Source of the DNA: Novakomyces olei
Taxonomy: Eukaryota; Ascomycota; Novakomycetes; Novakomycetales; Novakomycetaceae
Assembly (NCBI GenBank): GCA_016906335.1
Contig: JADEYG010000004.1
Coordinates: 216,001 to 280,000 of the forward strand
Reading direction: 5' to 3'
DNA length: 64,000 nucleotides
Shown here: positions 1 to 9,336 of the stretch, one piece after another
Numbering within the stretch: the first letter of the stretch is position 1
Layout: every line of letters starts with the position of its first letter
Notes under the pieces: model-generated
The model's input: the letters and a program-made list of their open reading frames with translations, nothing else
Database searches by the model: none
What the model was told of the DNA's origin: nothing
Made by a program: the position numbers and the translations under genes

Positions 1-949
1 TTCTAATGCACAAAGATTTCAAATCCTACGAGCAGGCGTTCTCAGACATGTACGATTCGCGTTCTGATGTACTACATAGAATGCGTTTACGAGTGCGCAC
101 AAGTATTGGCGGCACTACAGACAGCTTTGCTATGAATGAAGTTTGCTTGCACAGAGGCCCATCGCCCCATCTTTCCACTCTTGAAGTGTTTGTTAACGGT
201 CAACTTCTTACAGAGGCAATTGTATGTTTTAAACAAAATGATGAAGCAAGTAAACCCTTGGAAATAAATAAAAAAGAATAAAGATCAAAGCAGAAACAAA
301 TCAAAGAAATGTTATCAGGAAATGTCCATTATTAAGCTGACGTTTTTTTAAGGCGGACGGTTTGATCTTATCAACTCCTACTGGATCTACTGCCTACTCC
401 CTTTCTGCAGGAGGCCCTATTGTTCATCCCGCCAGCTCTACTGTCTTGCTGACACCAATCTGTCCCAGATCGCTTTCATTCCGGCCTATTCTTCTACCCG
501 ACACTTCAACGATTGTCGTTAGACTGTCTCACAATAGCCGCTCGCATGCTGATGTTTCAATTGACGGCCAGGAAGCATTGCAGCTGAAGGCCATGGAGGC
601 TATACAAGTATCTGTTGCTGAGAACGGGTCAATACCCTGCGTGAGAAGGCAAGACGAAGGCGACGGATGGGTCAGTGATATCAACTCCCTTCTCAAATGG
701 AACCAGGTATTTGACTTGTGAAGCTGCAAATGGCTATTTAATTATTTTTCCTATTTTATTGTTTCTATTTCATTTTCCTATTGGGTTTAAATTATTGAGC
801 ACAAAAGTTTTTGTCTATTCCAATCTTATGATAAAATGCTTGTGCATTTATGAAAAGCATGTAGATCATGCAGCAAATACCCAATCTTTTGGTATCATTC
901 TAATATGCAGAGTTTCGGGTCGTCAAATTCTTCACACCATTCGGCATAA
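1..949 (+). CDS. NAD kinase, 3' part (5' end outside window)
   Basis: C-terminal part of an ATP-NAD kinase, which phosphorylates NAD to NADP. The frame is open to the left edge, so the start lies upstream. Exon 1-221 carries the family segment ending in [13 protein letters not shown] 131-nt intron (222-352, donor GTATGT, branch GCTGAC) leads to exon 353-706 with [20 protein letters not shown], the signature nucleotide-binding/catalytic loop, followed by the VSIDGQ strand. The 3' end is less sure. Reading on after WNQ gives a stop at 721. A better fit to this genome's splice signals is an intron 707-910 (GTATTT to TTCTAATATGCAG) and a 13-codon last exon ending at 949. The gene converges on MUS81, whose stop codon is at 965. 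Family assignment is firm; which paralogue (Utr1-, Yef1- or Pos5-type) cannot be told without the N-terminus. Confidence 0.88.
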
Positions 950-964
950 TATCTAGAGACTCGG

Positions 965-2967
965 TTACGCGACTTGATTATTGAAAATAGCGCTAATCTT
1001 TGCGCTAAGATTTTTTCCTATTTTCTTTCGGCCTATAGATGTTACTTTGTCACACCTTTCTGCAACCAGTCTTTCCGCATGATCGGAATCAGCCGTATTC
1101 TTGTAATCTTCAATGAGATGGCAAATAGTCGGATACTGCTTATTTATCTCGACAGCTTTCTCGGCGGAAACTCCCCTTATCGTCATTAGCATCCTAATCG
1201 TCATATCTGCAATGGTTAAAGATTTGCTTTTTGAAAATGTAGTCATAAACGTATCAAGCCGCACACAAAAGTCGTTTGTTGGAAATCGATCTTTGAGTTG
1301 CTGCCTTAATTGCAAGTAATTCTTTGAGTCCACAAGGTTATCGGGTATCAGATACAGAGACCTTTGGCTGTAGAGATGGCAGAGTTTCCTTGTTAGCCGT
1401 GCCAGGAAGGCTATCGTCTCGGACACGGTATCTACACGTTTTACAAAGAATTTGTTTATCACTTGACACGACATTATTACGCTCTCGATTGCGTCTGTAA
1501 ATCCTCCAGTGTCCATTACCTTATTTTCGACAATGTAAATCACAGTTTGTATTCCAGACCGGTGTAATCGAAACTGTGGCGTTAGCAATCGAGATTGAAC
1601 GGAAAAAGGAAAAAGAAAAAAGAAAAAAAGAGAAAAAGAAAGAAAAAAAAAAAAAGGAAAAAAAAAAAAGGAACGCAATTAAACAAGAATGAAATTGACA
1701 AATTAACAAAATAAAGGAACCAACAGCGGGTTGAATGCACCAATTAGCAAGACGCATACAAGTCACAGCGGAATGGGTAGATTTGTGCAACAACAGCACA
1801 ACGACACAGTCCTACCTTTTGCTCATCGAGCCGGCCATCTTTGATAGAACTGACCAAATCATCCAGTCTTTTCCTTTCCACAATATGGTCCAGCATGTAC
1901 TCGCGGCCAGTACGCTTGCAGCGCGCGATCCATACAGCGTCCCCGAGCTCGAGTGCCCTTACCTGTGCATTGATACCATGCTCAGCATTTAATTGCTGCT
2001 GGAAGAAATCCCTCTCCTGGCCCGACTTGATCTCTCGATTATCAATAACCAGCCTGACATCGTACTCGCCCGGCAGTAGACAGCGGGGAGCAAAATCGAG
2101 GGGCACAAGCATTTCAACTGCCCGCTGCAGTACTTTTCTTTGCGCTCCACCCTCTCCACTGTTTGTATTACGATTGCTGCTGCTGTCTGTCGACGGCAAG
2201 GCCACTGCTTCCGATTCTGCTGGGGAGAGGGCTTCAGGAGACGGTTCAGGTTCAATTTCAAGAGGAATAGGCCTCTCCGATATTTGGTTGTGCGTCTCAA
2301 TCAGCTTGCGTCCGACGGCAGCTCCCTCGGCAGTTAAACTGTACCGTGCAGGACTGCCTGCTTTACTTACAAGCCGGCGCAGAAGCAGTGTCTTCATACT
2401 CGACCAGGCCGAGTAATGGTGGGCTCCTTCTCCCGCAGCTGCAAATGACGTGTCGCTGTACTCCTTCCCAGCATCTTCAATCTGGCTGCGGCTGCCTTCG
2501 TTGCCCCGTATAGTGTAGAGTGCCACGAGTATTGCAAACGCACCGGACCGGTAACTCGGGATATATGTCTTATCGGAGCGCTTCCGTTTACCCGCACGTT
2601 GTGAGCAGACCTCGTCCGCTTCCGTCCGCTCCTCCTCCTCTGCTCTCGGATGGAGAACAGCCGAGAGCAGAGGTGCCGGTATCGCATTTGCCATACAATA
2701 ATCGCTCCACCGCTGCTCTAGCCGCTTCACGATTGATGGGCCCACGAATCGAAGCTGCGCCGACTGAGACGGGTGCTGAAACGGAACAGGGCAGGATTTA
2801 AGCGACTCTGCCGCTTTGCGGTACACATTGTGTGCCTTATTATTACGCGCTCTCAACTCGGCCGCTGTTTCCTCGAGCCATTCTGCCCACAGCGAGTTCC
2901 AGTTTGATTCACTCCCGGCCGCGTCAGTTCTCACGGGACCAACAGGGTGAGAATCGCTGCTGCTCAT
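965..2967 (-). CDS. MUS81: Mus81 structure-specific endonuclease catalytic subunit
   Basis: XPF-family nuclease that, with an Eme1/Mms4 partner, cuts 3' flaps, stalled forks and recombination joints in the nucleus. Two exons, 2967-1816 and 1573-965, joined in phase 0 across a 242-nt intron (acceptor GCTAACGCCACAG), give about 586 aa. An N-terminal helix-hairpin-helix region (HNVYRKAAESL to FVGPSIVKRLEQ) is followed by a winged-helix stretch (PSYRSGAFAILVALY). The ERCC4 nuclease domain begins near VRLVIDNRE (about 304) and includes LELGDAVW and the metal-binding ERKRLDDL (about 364-371). The join restores SIKDGRLDEQK-FRLHRSG, the conserved core of the family. A C-terminal HhH2 region (TIRGVSAEKAVEI) closes the protein. 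ATG 2967 is the first in-frame ATG. Four tandem ACGCGTA units lie about 100 bp upstream. Confidence 0.95.
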
Positions 2968-3015
2968 AGCGACGGCTCCGACTCTGGCTCCGGCTCCACT
3001 TTTCTATGCAACTGC

Positions 3016-3090
3016 ACGCGTCGCGTACCATACCGAGCGACGACAAGCCGCACTGATCTCGTAACGCGTAACGCGTAACGCGTAACGCGT
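3016..3090 (-). promoter_or_regulatory. MCB (ACGCGT) cluster upstream of MUS81
   Basis: ACGCGT occurs at 3016-3021 and then four times in a perfect 7-nt tandem array (starts 3064, 3071, 3078, 3085), 49-123 bp upstream of the MUS81 ATG. ACGCGT is the known binding site of the MBF (Mbp1/Swi6 or Cdc10) G1/S transcription factor in ascomycetes. G1/S control of MUS81 is inferred. Confidence 0.6.
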
Positions 3091-3235
3091 AAAGCGTGTA
3101 CCGTTGCCCTCCTAAATCCAACGACCAAACCTGAGCAGGTCTACCGTATTTCTAGTCGAGCACTTTTGGTTTAATACTGGCAATTGCCTTAGCATCATAT
3201 GGTTGCTTTGCGCAAATGACAGTGGGCTATTATTA

Positions 3236-3330
3236 CGTATTTATTTGCCTATTATTATTTATTTGCCTATTATTATTTATTTGCCTATTATTATTTGGTT
3301 TGTCTATTATTCGGTTTGTCTATTATTCAA
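3236..3330. repeat. Short tandem repeat, TTATTTGCCTATTA type
   Basis: A 17-nt unit of the form TTATTTGCCTATTATTA is repeated about three times, then decays into two copies of GTTTGTCTATTATTC. It lies between the MUS81 promoter and the tRNA gene. No coding potential is seen. ACGCGT (3414-3419) and CACGTG (3422-3427) occur just beyond it and may belong to either side. Confidence 0.7.
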
Positions 3331-3544
3331 GTGCAATTGATCTACATGGAAAAGAAATACAAAAGAAATACGTTTAGTCTATGGTAAGAGCAGAGCGCCT
3401 TTACGCATTAAATACGCGTTTCACGTGAGCGCTCTTAATTGGGTAATACTAAAGTATACGCACCACTGCGTCTGGCAACAAGAGCGATAGATAATACGGC
3501 CAACTAGACATAAAAAAAATATTTAAAAAGGCCGTATAAAAAAT

Positions 3545-3636
3545 CGACACAGGCAGGATTCGAACCTACGAGAGCAAAGCCCAATGGTTATCTCATTTAT
3601 TCAAGACCATCCCAGTAACCACTTTGGTACTGTGCC
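3545..3636 (-). tRNA. tRNA-Ser (anticodon UGA) with 10-nt intron
   Basis: On the minus strand a full cloverleaf folds. The acceptor stem GGCACAG pairs with CTGTGTC (one G-U) and the discriminator base is G. There is a short D-arm, an anticodon stem ATGGT/ACCAT, a class II variable arm with a GGGC/GCTC stem, and a T-arm GTAGG/CCTGC around TTCGAAT. The anticodon loop is 17 nt long and reads CTTGAA at its 5' side. This fits anticodon TGA followed, after position 37, by a 10-nt intron at 3599-3590. The anticodon plus long variable arm identify tRNA-Ser(UGA). A run of six T (3543-3538 on the minus strand) sits directly downstream as the Pol III terminator. Confidence 0.93.
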
Positions 3637-3971
3637 TTGATTCTGCTGCATCCAGCAATAGTTCAAGTGAACCATACATACAGAGAAAGTAAGCAATTTT
3701 GAAATAAAAGTTATATAATATATAGTAATATTGCTTGCCAGACTATTGTCTGAGTTGTCATAGTTTTCGACGCGTATATTACAGGCGTAAGCGCACGGCT
3801 AGTACAGTGTTACGAGTAAACATGATTTTGTAGTATTCATTTTTGATTCAATGATGCTCATTCTTACAAGTAAACGTCCTGTCAGTCACGAATGTGCGGT
3901 CGAAACCATAATTAAGCTTCAACATGTATTTGTAAGAATTGTATAGGTATTAGCAAAGGCAGGATGGTAAT

Positions 3972-3972
<1 letters not shown>

Positions 3973-4014
<42 letters not shown>

Positions 4015-4016
4015 GA

Positions 4017-4047
<31 letters not shown>
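3973..4047. repeat. (AAT)n - (ATT)n inverted microsatellite pair
   Basis: About 12 AAT units (3974-4010), a spacer of a few bases, then about 10 ATT units (4019-4047). The arms are complementary and could fold into a 30-bp hairpin. It lies 88 bp before the CCC2 start codon. Confidence 0.9.
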
Positions 4048-4134
4048 TGACAGGTGTGGCCTCGCAACTTTAATCGCCAGGCCGATCTGGTCTTGAGTGT
4101 GCAAGGCTCTCATCCCTCAGTCTCGCTTGTTCTA

Positions 4135-7100
4135 ATGTTAAAGACTAAAGTAGGTGTGTACAATCTACATTGTCCTTCGTGCGTGAAGACTATACGCGAA
4201 ACCTTGAGCGGTTTAAAGCCCAAGCCGGAGAATGTTACTGTATCCCTGGTCGACCAGGTCGTGCAGGTCCAGCACCGGCCGGAGCTCGATCGAGCGGCAA
4301 TAATAGCGAGCCTGGAAAATGCCGGGTTTGTTGTCGATTACAATAAATGTGCCCCGCCGGTAGCGAGGAAAGCGGCTCCGTCAAAGCCGACGAGAGACCA
4401 TTCAGAGTACTGTCAAAAGTGCCGTGCCGGCAGCTGTACGGGAGTGGACAGCGGCAGTGTGCCTTCTATTGGCGACAAAAATTGTAAAAAAGGACAGGGC
4501 AGTGGTCAGCTCGGCGGCGATGACCCGCAAATTTCTGTCGACCTGTCTATCGCAGGAATGACGTGTGCCAGCTGTGTTAAAAGCGTTTCATCGGCACTGG
4601 AAAAAGTCGCAGGCGTCCGATCTGTACGCGTAGACCTCGTGAGTAGTACGGCACACGTTACCGCTGTACAAGTGGACGGGTTAGTGGACGCTCTACTTTG
4701 CGCAGTAAATGAGGAAGCTGGCTATCAGGCGACAGTGGCAAACGTGTCCCGAAGCAGCAGCAGCAACAACAACAACAACAGCAACAACAACAGTAACAAA
4801 AAATTGCCGTCAGAGTGCCAGTACACTTTATCTCTGCAGGGCATGCACTGTGCCAGCTGCCAGAGCAAAATTCTGGCGGCCATCAGGTCTGTTGGTGGAG
4901 TCACTGAGGCTTCAGTAGATCTGCTCTCCCACTCGGCTCGGGTACAGGCCCCCGCCGAAATGGAAGCAAGCTTGATTGATGCCATTGCCTCTGCTGGCAA
5001 TTACACTGCCCAAATTGTAGACAAAAAGGAGGTAGAAAATGCAGCAGGTCCTACAGGCGAGCGAGAGATAAAAGTGCGTGTAGAGGGTATGTTTTGTGAT
5101 CGGTGTGTGGAAAAAGTGGTACGCACATTGGACGCAATGGCTTTGGAGCACACGCTTTCCCATGGCTCTCTGACTCTGCAGGACCCGATTGTGAGTGTGG
5201 AGTATGGGCCACGTGCGCCAGAGTTTACAGTGCGCAGTATTACAAGTGCAATTGAGGCACTCGGCTTCCGAGCTACACTATTCCACCCGCCTACGGTTGA
5301 GCAATTGGCCAGGCGGATGCAGCAGCGGGAGAAAGAGCACCTGCTCCACTTGATCTGGGCCTGTGGGCTGATTGCCTGCCCCACGTTTTTCCTGGGCATT
5401 GTAGTAATGAGCCTTCTGCCACCAGATAACCGAATTAAAATAGTGTTTGAGGAAGCACGGTTGGGCCGTCTTAACCTGCTCGTCATCTGCCTGTGGGTGC
5501 TGGCCACACCGGTACAGTTTGGCATTGCTTCCTCCTTCCACACTAGAGCCATTCGCAGTGTGTACAATATGTGGCGGTCCGGGAGCAAAGTGCCCATTGT
5601 CCGTCGCTTCACCCGGTTCGGCAGTATGGACCTGCTTATTTCCTGTGCCATTACCGTCGCTTACTTGTCGAGCGCCGTTATCGCCATCGCTGCCGCCCTC
5701 ACTCCTGCTCAAGAAAAGGACACGGGGCCCCGTGTGCGTATGTCGGAGTTTAATACAGGCACGGGGACCCGTGCCCGTATTCTAGGTGGAGATATCTATG
5801 AAAACATGTCGGGTGTCACCACGTACTTTGACTCCACCGTTTTCCTCACTTTTTTCGTGCTTATTGGACGGTACCTCGAGGCGTATAGTAAACTGCGTAC
5901 GGCGGATGCAGTTTCGCTGCTGGGCCGGTTCCATTCGCCTGTCGCCAGTGTAATTGTGCCTGACGGCCACTCGGGCCGTGGATCTGAGGTCCTCAACACG
6001 GACCCGGACGCTGTCGACGTTGGGGACACGGTACGCGTAGTGCCGGGGTCGAGTTTGCCAGTTGATGGCCGAATAATAGGCTCAGCTTTAGACGGAGGCT
6101 CAACCGCTGTTGCCTCTTCTGTTGCCTCTTCATCGTTTGACGAAAGTGCTCTTACTGGAGAAAGCAGGCCTGTCCCTAAATCTGTGGGTGACACTGTCTT
6201 TGCCGGCACAATCAACCTGGGCAACAGTGTCGATATCAGAGTGACGGCAATTGCCTCTGACACTCTCCTGACACAGATACTGCGAGTAGTCCGTGAAGGC
6301 CAAACCCGCCAGGCTCGAGTTGAGCGGGTGGCAGATGTGATTACTGCCTACTTTGTGCCCATTGTCACTTTTCTAGCCGTCGCTACTTGGGCCGTGTGGT
6401 TCGGCCTTGGTGCCAGTGGGCTTGTTCCGGCCAAGTACATTATGGGCCATGGACCAGTGCCTCACAGCTTGGGAGGCTGGTGCTTTTGGGCGCTTTCTTT
6501 TGCCATTGCTGTCTTTGTAGTCGCCTGTCCGTGTGGGATAGGTCTGGCGGCCCCCACTGCGTGCTATGTGGGGGCCAGTCTAGCAGCGAAGCATGGCATT
6601 CTGGCTCAGGGTGGGGGTGAAGCTTTCCAGGACGCTTCCAGTATCGACTGTGTAGTGTTTGACAAGACGGGGACGCTTACAATGGGCGGAGAGCCGAGCG
6701 TTGTTTACGCTGAGGTTGACGAGGTCTACACTTACAGCAGCCGAGTGCTTAAAGCTGCAGTCAACGCACTAGAAGAGCACTCGAAGCATCCTCTGTCGGG
6801 GGCAATTAGGCAGTACTGTAGGGCAAAAGATAGCAGTAAAGATAATAGTAGCGAATCTGTAGAGGACGTGGCAGACGTGGCAGACGTGGCAGACGTTGTG
6901 GTGACGAATGTGGATCAAGTAGAGGGCCGAGGATTGAGGGGCTCTGTTTTGTTTGCGGATGGGCAAAGGGCCATCCTGATTGCGGGAAATGAGGCATTTA
7001 TGAAGGACAATGGGGCACAGAATGTAAGGCCCGTGGACGAGTGGAAACGCCAAGGGTGTTCTGTCGTTTTGTTTGCCTTGAAGCGGGTTGCAGATGGTAA

Positions 7101-7830
7101 TAGTAAAACAAGTACCACCTCGGCGCAGTCACCGGTTGGGTCGGAAGAGTATACGTTTTGTGGCTTCTTTGCCGTTGCTGACGAGGTTCGGCCCGAGGCG
7201 AGTATTGTCGTACGCAGTCTGCAGAGACTGGGCGTCTCTACGTTTATGATTACCGGCGATAATGCCCTCACTGCCCGGGCGATTGCCCAGCAGGTCTCCA
7301 TCCCAGAGACTAACGTTATAAGCGACGTTTTGCCGCTGGAGAAATCCAGTTATATCGAAAGGCTGCAGATGACGGTAGGCCCTAACCCTAAATGGCTGAG
7401 AAAGCCAAAGGCCGGTCGCGGTATTGTCGCCATGGTCGGTGATGGAATCAACGATGCTCCGGCACTCGCCAAGGCTGATGTTGGAATCGCGATGGGCTCC
7501 GGGAGCGATATTGCTCTAAATGCTGCACATTTTGTCCTCGTTAGGGCAGACTTGATGTCCGTACTGGATCTGATGGATATCTCTCGTGTCGTCTACCGCC
7601 GTATACTGTTCAACTTTGGCTGGGCTATCATCTACAATCTGCTGGGCATCCCTATTGCTGGTGGCGCGCTTCTAGTGCCTTTTGGCTATGTCCTGGATCC
7701 TGTATGGGCCTCCTTGGCCATGGCGCTAAGCTCTGTTTCCGTCGTATCGAGCTCGTTTGCACTCAGTTTTTATCGTCTGCCCCGGTACCTGCGCCAGCTG
7801 CACGCAGAGCGGGATGCAGCGTTGGATTGA
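4135..7830 (+). CDS. CCC2: Copper-transporting P1B-type ATPase (Ccc2/ATP7 family)
   Basis: Single-exon, 1231 aa. It pumps Cu(I) from cytosol into the trans-Golgi to load secreted copper enzymes such as multicopper oxidases. Four N-terminal heavy-metal domains carry CxxC motifs: LHCPSC (first 20 residues), MTCASC, MHCASC and MFCDRC. The first two are separated by a Cys-rich linker (YCQKCRAGSC). A poly-Asn/Ser tract links domains 2 and 3. The membrane part has the metal-channel CPC motif (VVACPCGIG, about 797). Pump motifs are TGES (about 673), DKTGTLT with the phosphorylated Asp at about 843, a KHPLSGAI motif, TGDN and GDGINDAPAL (about 1100). Four metal domains is more than the two of baker's yeast Ccc2 and between fungal and animal numbers. 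The start at 4135 is the first ATG in frame and falls immediately before domain 1; the frame is open upstream to 4048 but has no ATG there. Confidence 0.96.
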   Translation: MLKTKVGVYNLHCPSCVKTIRETLSGLKPKPENVTVSLVDQVVQVQHRPELDRAAIIASLENAGFVVDYNKCAPPVARKAAPSKPTRDHSEYCQKCRAGSCTGVDSGSVPSIGDKNCKKGQGSGQLGGDDPQISVDLSIAGMTCASCVKSVSSALEKVAGVRSVRVDLVSSTAHVTAVQVDGLVDALLCAVNEEAGYQATVANVSRSSSSNNNNNSNNNSNKKLPSECQYTLSLQGMHCASCQSKILAAIRSVGGVTEASVDLLSHSARVQAPAEMEASLIDAIASAGNYTAQIVDKKEVENAAGPTGEREIKVRVEGMFCDRCVEKVVRTLDAMALEHTLSHGSLTLQDPIVSVEYGPRAPEFTVRSITSAIEALGFRATLFHPPTVEQLARRMQQREKEHLLHLIWACGLIACPTFFLGIVVMSLLPPDNRIKIVFEEARLGRLNLLVICLWVLATPVQFGIASSFHTRAIRSVYNMWRSGSKVPIVRRFTRFGSMDLLISCAITVAYLSSAVIAIAAALTPAQEKDTGPRVRMSEFNTGTGTRARILGGDIYENMSGVTTYFDSTVFLTFFVLIGRYLEAYSKLRTADAVSLLGRFHSPVASVIVPDGHSGRGSEVLNTDPDAVDVGDTVRVVPGSSLPVDGRIIGSALDGGSTAVASSVASSSFDESALTGESRPVPKSVGDTVFAGTINLGNSVDIRVTAIASDTLLTQILRVVREGQTRQARVERVADVITAYFVPIVTFLAVATWAVWFGLGASGLVPAKYIMGHGPVPHSLGGWCFWALSFAIAVFVVACPCGIGLAAPTACYVGASLAAKHGILAQGGGEAFQDASSIDCVVFDKTGTLTMGGEPSVVYAEVDEVYTYSSRVLKAAVNALEEHSKHPLSGAIRQYCRAKDSSKDNSSESVEDVADVADVADVVVTNVDQVEGRGLRGSVLFADGQRAILIAGNEAFMKDNGAQNVRPVDEWKRQGCSVVLFALKRVADGNSKTSTTSAQSPVGSEEYTFCGFFAVADEVRPEASIVVRSLQRLGVSTFMITGDNALTARAIAQQVSIPETNVISDVLPLEKSSYIERLQMTVGPNPKWLRKPKAGRGIVAMVGDGINDAPALAKADVGIAMGSGSDIALNAAHFVLVRADLMSVLDLMDISRVVYRRILFNFGWAIIYNLLGIPIAGGALLVPFGYVLDPVWASLAMALSSVSVVSSSFALSFYRLPRYLRQLHAERDAALD

Positions 7831-8007
7831 GTGTCGAGTAGACAAGAGCAGGGGCTTTTATTCGTGAAAGAAGAGTGAACGTTGGCCGTTTAGTTTAGTG
7901 ATTCCATTGTAATACAAGTTTTGTGCGCCAATATTAACGAATAATTTACGAATAAATAATATTTACGAATATATTATATTTACGAATAAATTATTAAACA
8001 GTAATTA

Positions 8008-8083
<76 letters not shown>
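8008..8083. repeat. (TTA)25 microsatellite in URA3 promoter
   Basis: About 25 uninterrupted TTA units end 27 bp before the URA3 ATG. Three degenerate copies of TTTACGAATAAAT precede it (about 7940-7993). Together they fill most of the 279-bp gap between CCC2 and URA3. Confidence 0.95.
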
Positions 8084-8084
<1 letters not shown>

Positions 8085-8109
8085 TTTTCTCGTCGCAGTT
8101 CCAGCAACG

Positions 8110-8946
8110 ATGCAAGTTGGGCCAAAGACGTATGGCGAACGGGCCGAACGGCACCCAAATGCGCTTGCCCGTGAACTCCTTCAATTGATGGAGCAAAAAA
8201 AAACAAATTTATGCGTCTCTGCAGACTTGACACAGGCGTCACAAGTGTTGGCGCTTGCGGACTGTGTAGGCCCGTACATATGCGTCATCAAGACGCACGT
8301 GGACGTGATTGAAGATTTTACTCCGGACTTTACCAAGGCGCTAGTAGCGCTGGCGCAGAAGCATCGATTTTTAATCTTTGAGGTATGGCAAAATTGGCCA
8401 ATTGCATCGCTAATTGACCAGGACCGTAAATTCGCAGATATTGGTAATACTGTTAAATTACAGTACAGTGGAGGCGTCTACCAAATTGCGTCTTGGGCAC
8501 ACATTGTAAATTGCCATACAGTCCCGGGCGAGGGCATTATTACGGGCCTCAAACAGGTTGGGCTGCCTAAATCCAGAGCGCTTTTGTTGCTGGCAGAGAT
8601 GAGCTCAAAGGGAAACCTCGCTACTGGCGAATATACACAGACTACTGTTGAATGGGCAAAACGGCACAGCGATTTTGTTGTAGGCTTTATTGGCATGCGG
8701 AGGCTCGTGGACGGAGAACCGGATTTTATCACTATGACCCCGGGTGTTGCGCTGGCTGAGAATTCTGCCGGAGACGCTCACGGCCAACAGTATCGTACAC
8801 CCGCTCAGGTAATTGAGGAGTCTCTCTGCGATATTATAATCGTTGGACGAGGCATATATGGAGATGGCAAAGACGCGGCAGTAGAAGCGGAACGGTTCCA
8901 AGGGGAAGGATGGAGCGCCTATCAGCGGAGACTTGCGCAAAAGTAG
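8110..8946 (+). CDS. URA3: Orotidine 5'-phosphate decarboxylase
   Basis: Catalyses the last step of UMP synthesis, OMP to UMP plus CO2, in the cytosol. The open frame is continuous (278 codons) but contains a 13-codon block that splits the family's FLIFEDRKFADIGNTV active-site motif after FLIFE. That block (8383-8421, 39 nt) starts GTATGG and ends GCTAATTGACCAG, an intron by this genome's signature. Spliced exons 8110-8382 and 8422-8946 give 265 aa, close to the 267 aa of baker's yeast Ura3. Visible motifs are IKTHVDVIEDF, the restored DRKFADIGN with catalytic Asp92/Lys94/Asp97, LLLLAEMSSKGNLATGEYT and the phosphate-binding IIVGRGIYG. A CTG codon (8590-8592) sits at a conserved Leu. The (TTA)n repeat lies 27 bp upstream. 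The 390 bp after the stop (8947-9336) hold no gene, only degenerate TTGGCCGTTT copies near 9010-9050. Confidence 0.97.
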   Translation: MQVGPKTYGERAERHPNALARELLQLMEQKKTNLCVSADLTQASQVLALADCVGPYICVIKTHVDVIEDFTPDFTKALVALAQKHRFLIFEVWQNWPIASLIDQDRKFADIGNTVKLQYSGGVYQIASWAHIVNCHTVPGEGIITGLKQVGLPKSRALLLLAEMSSKGNLATGEYTQTTVEWAKRHSDFVVGFIGMRRLVDGEPDFITMTPGVALAENSAGDAHGQQYRTPAQVIEESLCDIIIVGRGIYGDGKDAAVEAERFQGEGWSAYQRRLAQK

Positions 8947-9336
8947 GATTCTACCCACACAATGTTTGAGATCTGTGCTGTTTGATTTACCTTTTTTTGG
9001 CCTTTTGCTTGGCCGTTTGATTGGCTGTTTACTTGGCCGTTTACTTTCCACCTTCCCGAGTTGCCGTGTAAAGAGACTTTTGGTTGTAAAGAGATGAAAA
9101 TTAGAGTCAATTCCTGTCCATTTTGCCACGTCTATAGGAAAGGATAAATGATCTTTATCGAAATAAAGCGGCAAAGTAAATGTAAACTGGCAGACTGGCC
9201 TATCAATAAATACGCTCGGCCCGTCGACATTACCCCGATCGGCAGAATGGCTACAGTACCTAAGACCTAATCGTATGTACACTTTTTCTCGTAAATTCAC
9301 ATTATAATCGGTGACATCGGCCGTGTTTTTCCATTT

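Noticed and set aside
3236-3330. CRISPR-like regular repeats
   Set aside because: Units are contiguous with no unique spacers, AT-rich, and the organism is a eukaryote.
4054-4134. N-terminal extension of CCC2 (27 codons before ATG 4135)
   Set aside because: The frame is open but has no ATG; the extension follows directly on the repeat and the first metal-binding domain starts right after ATG 4135.
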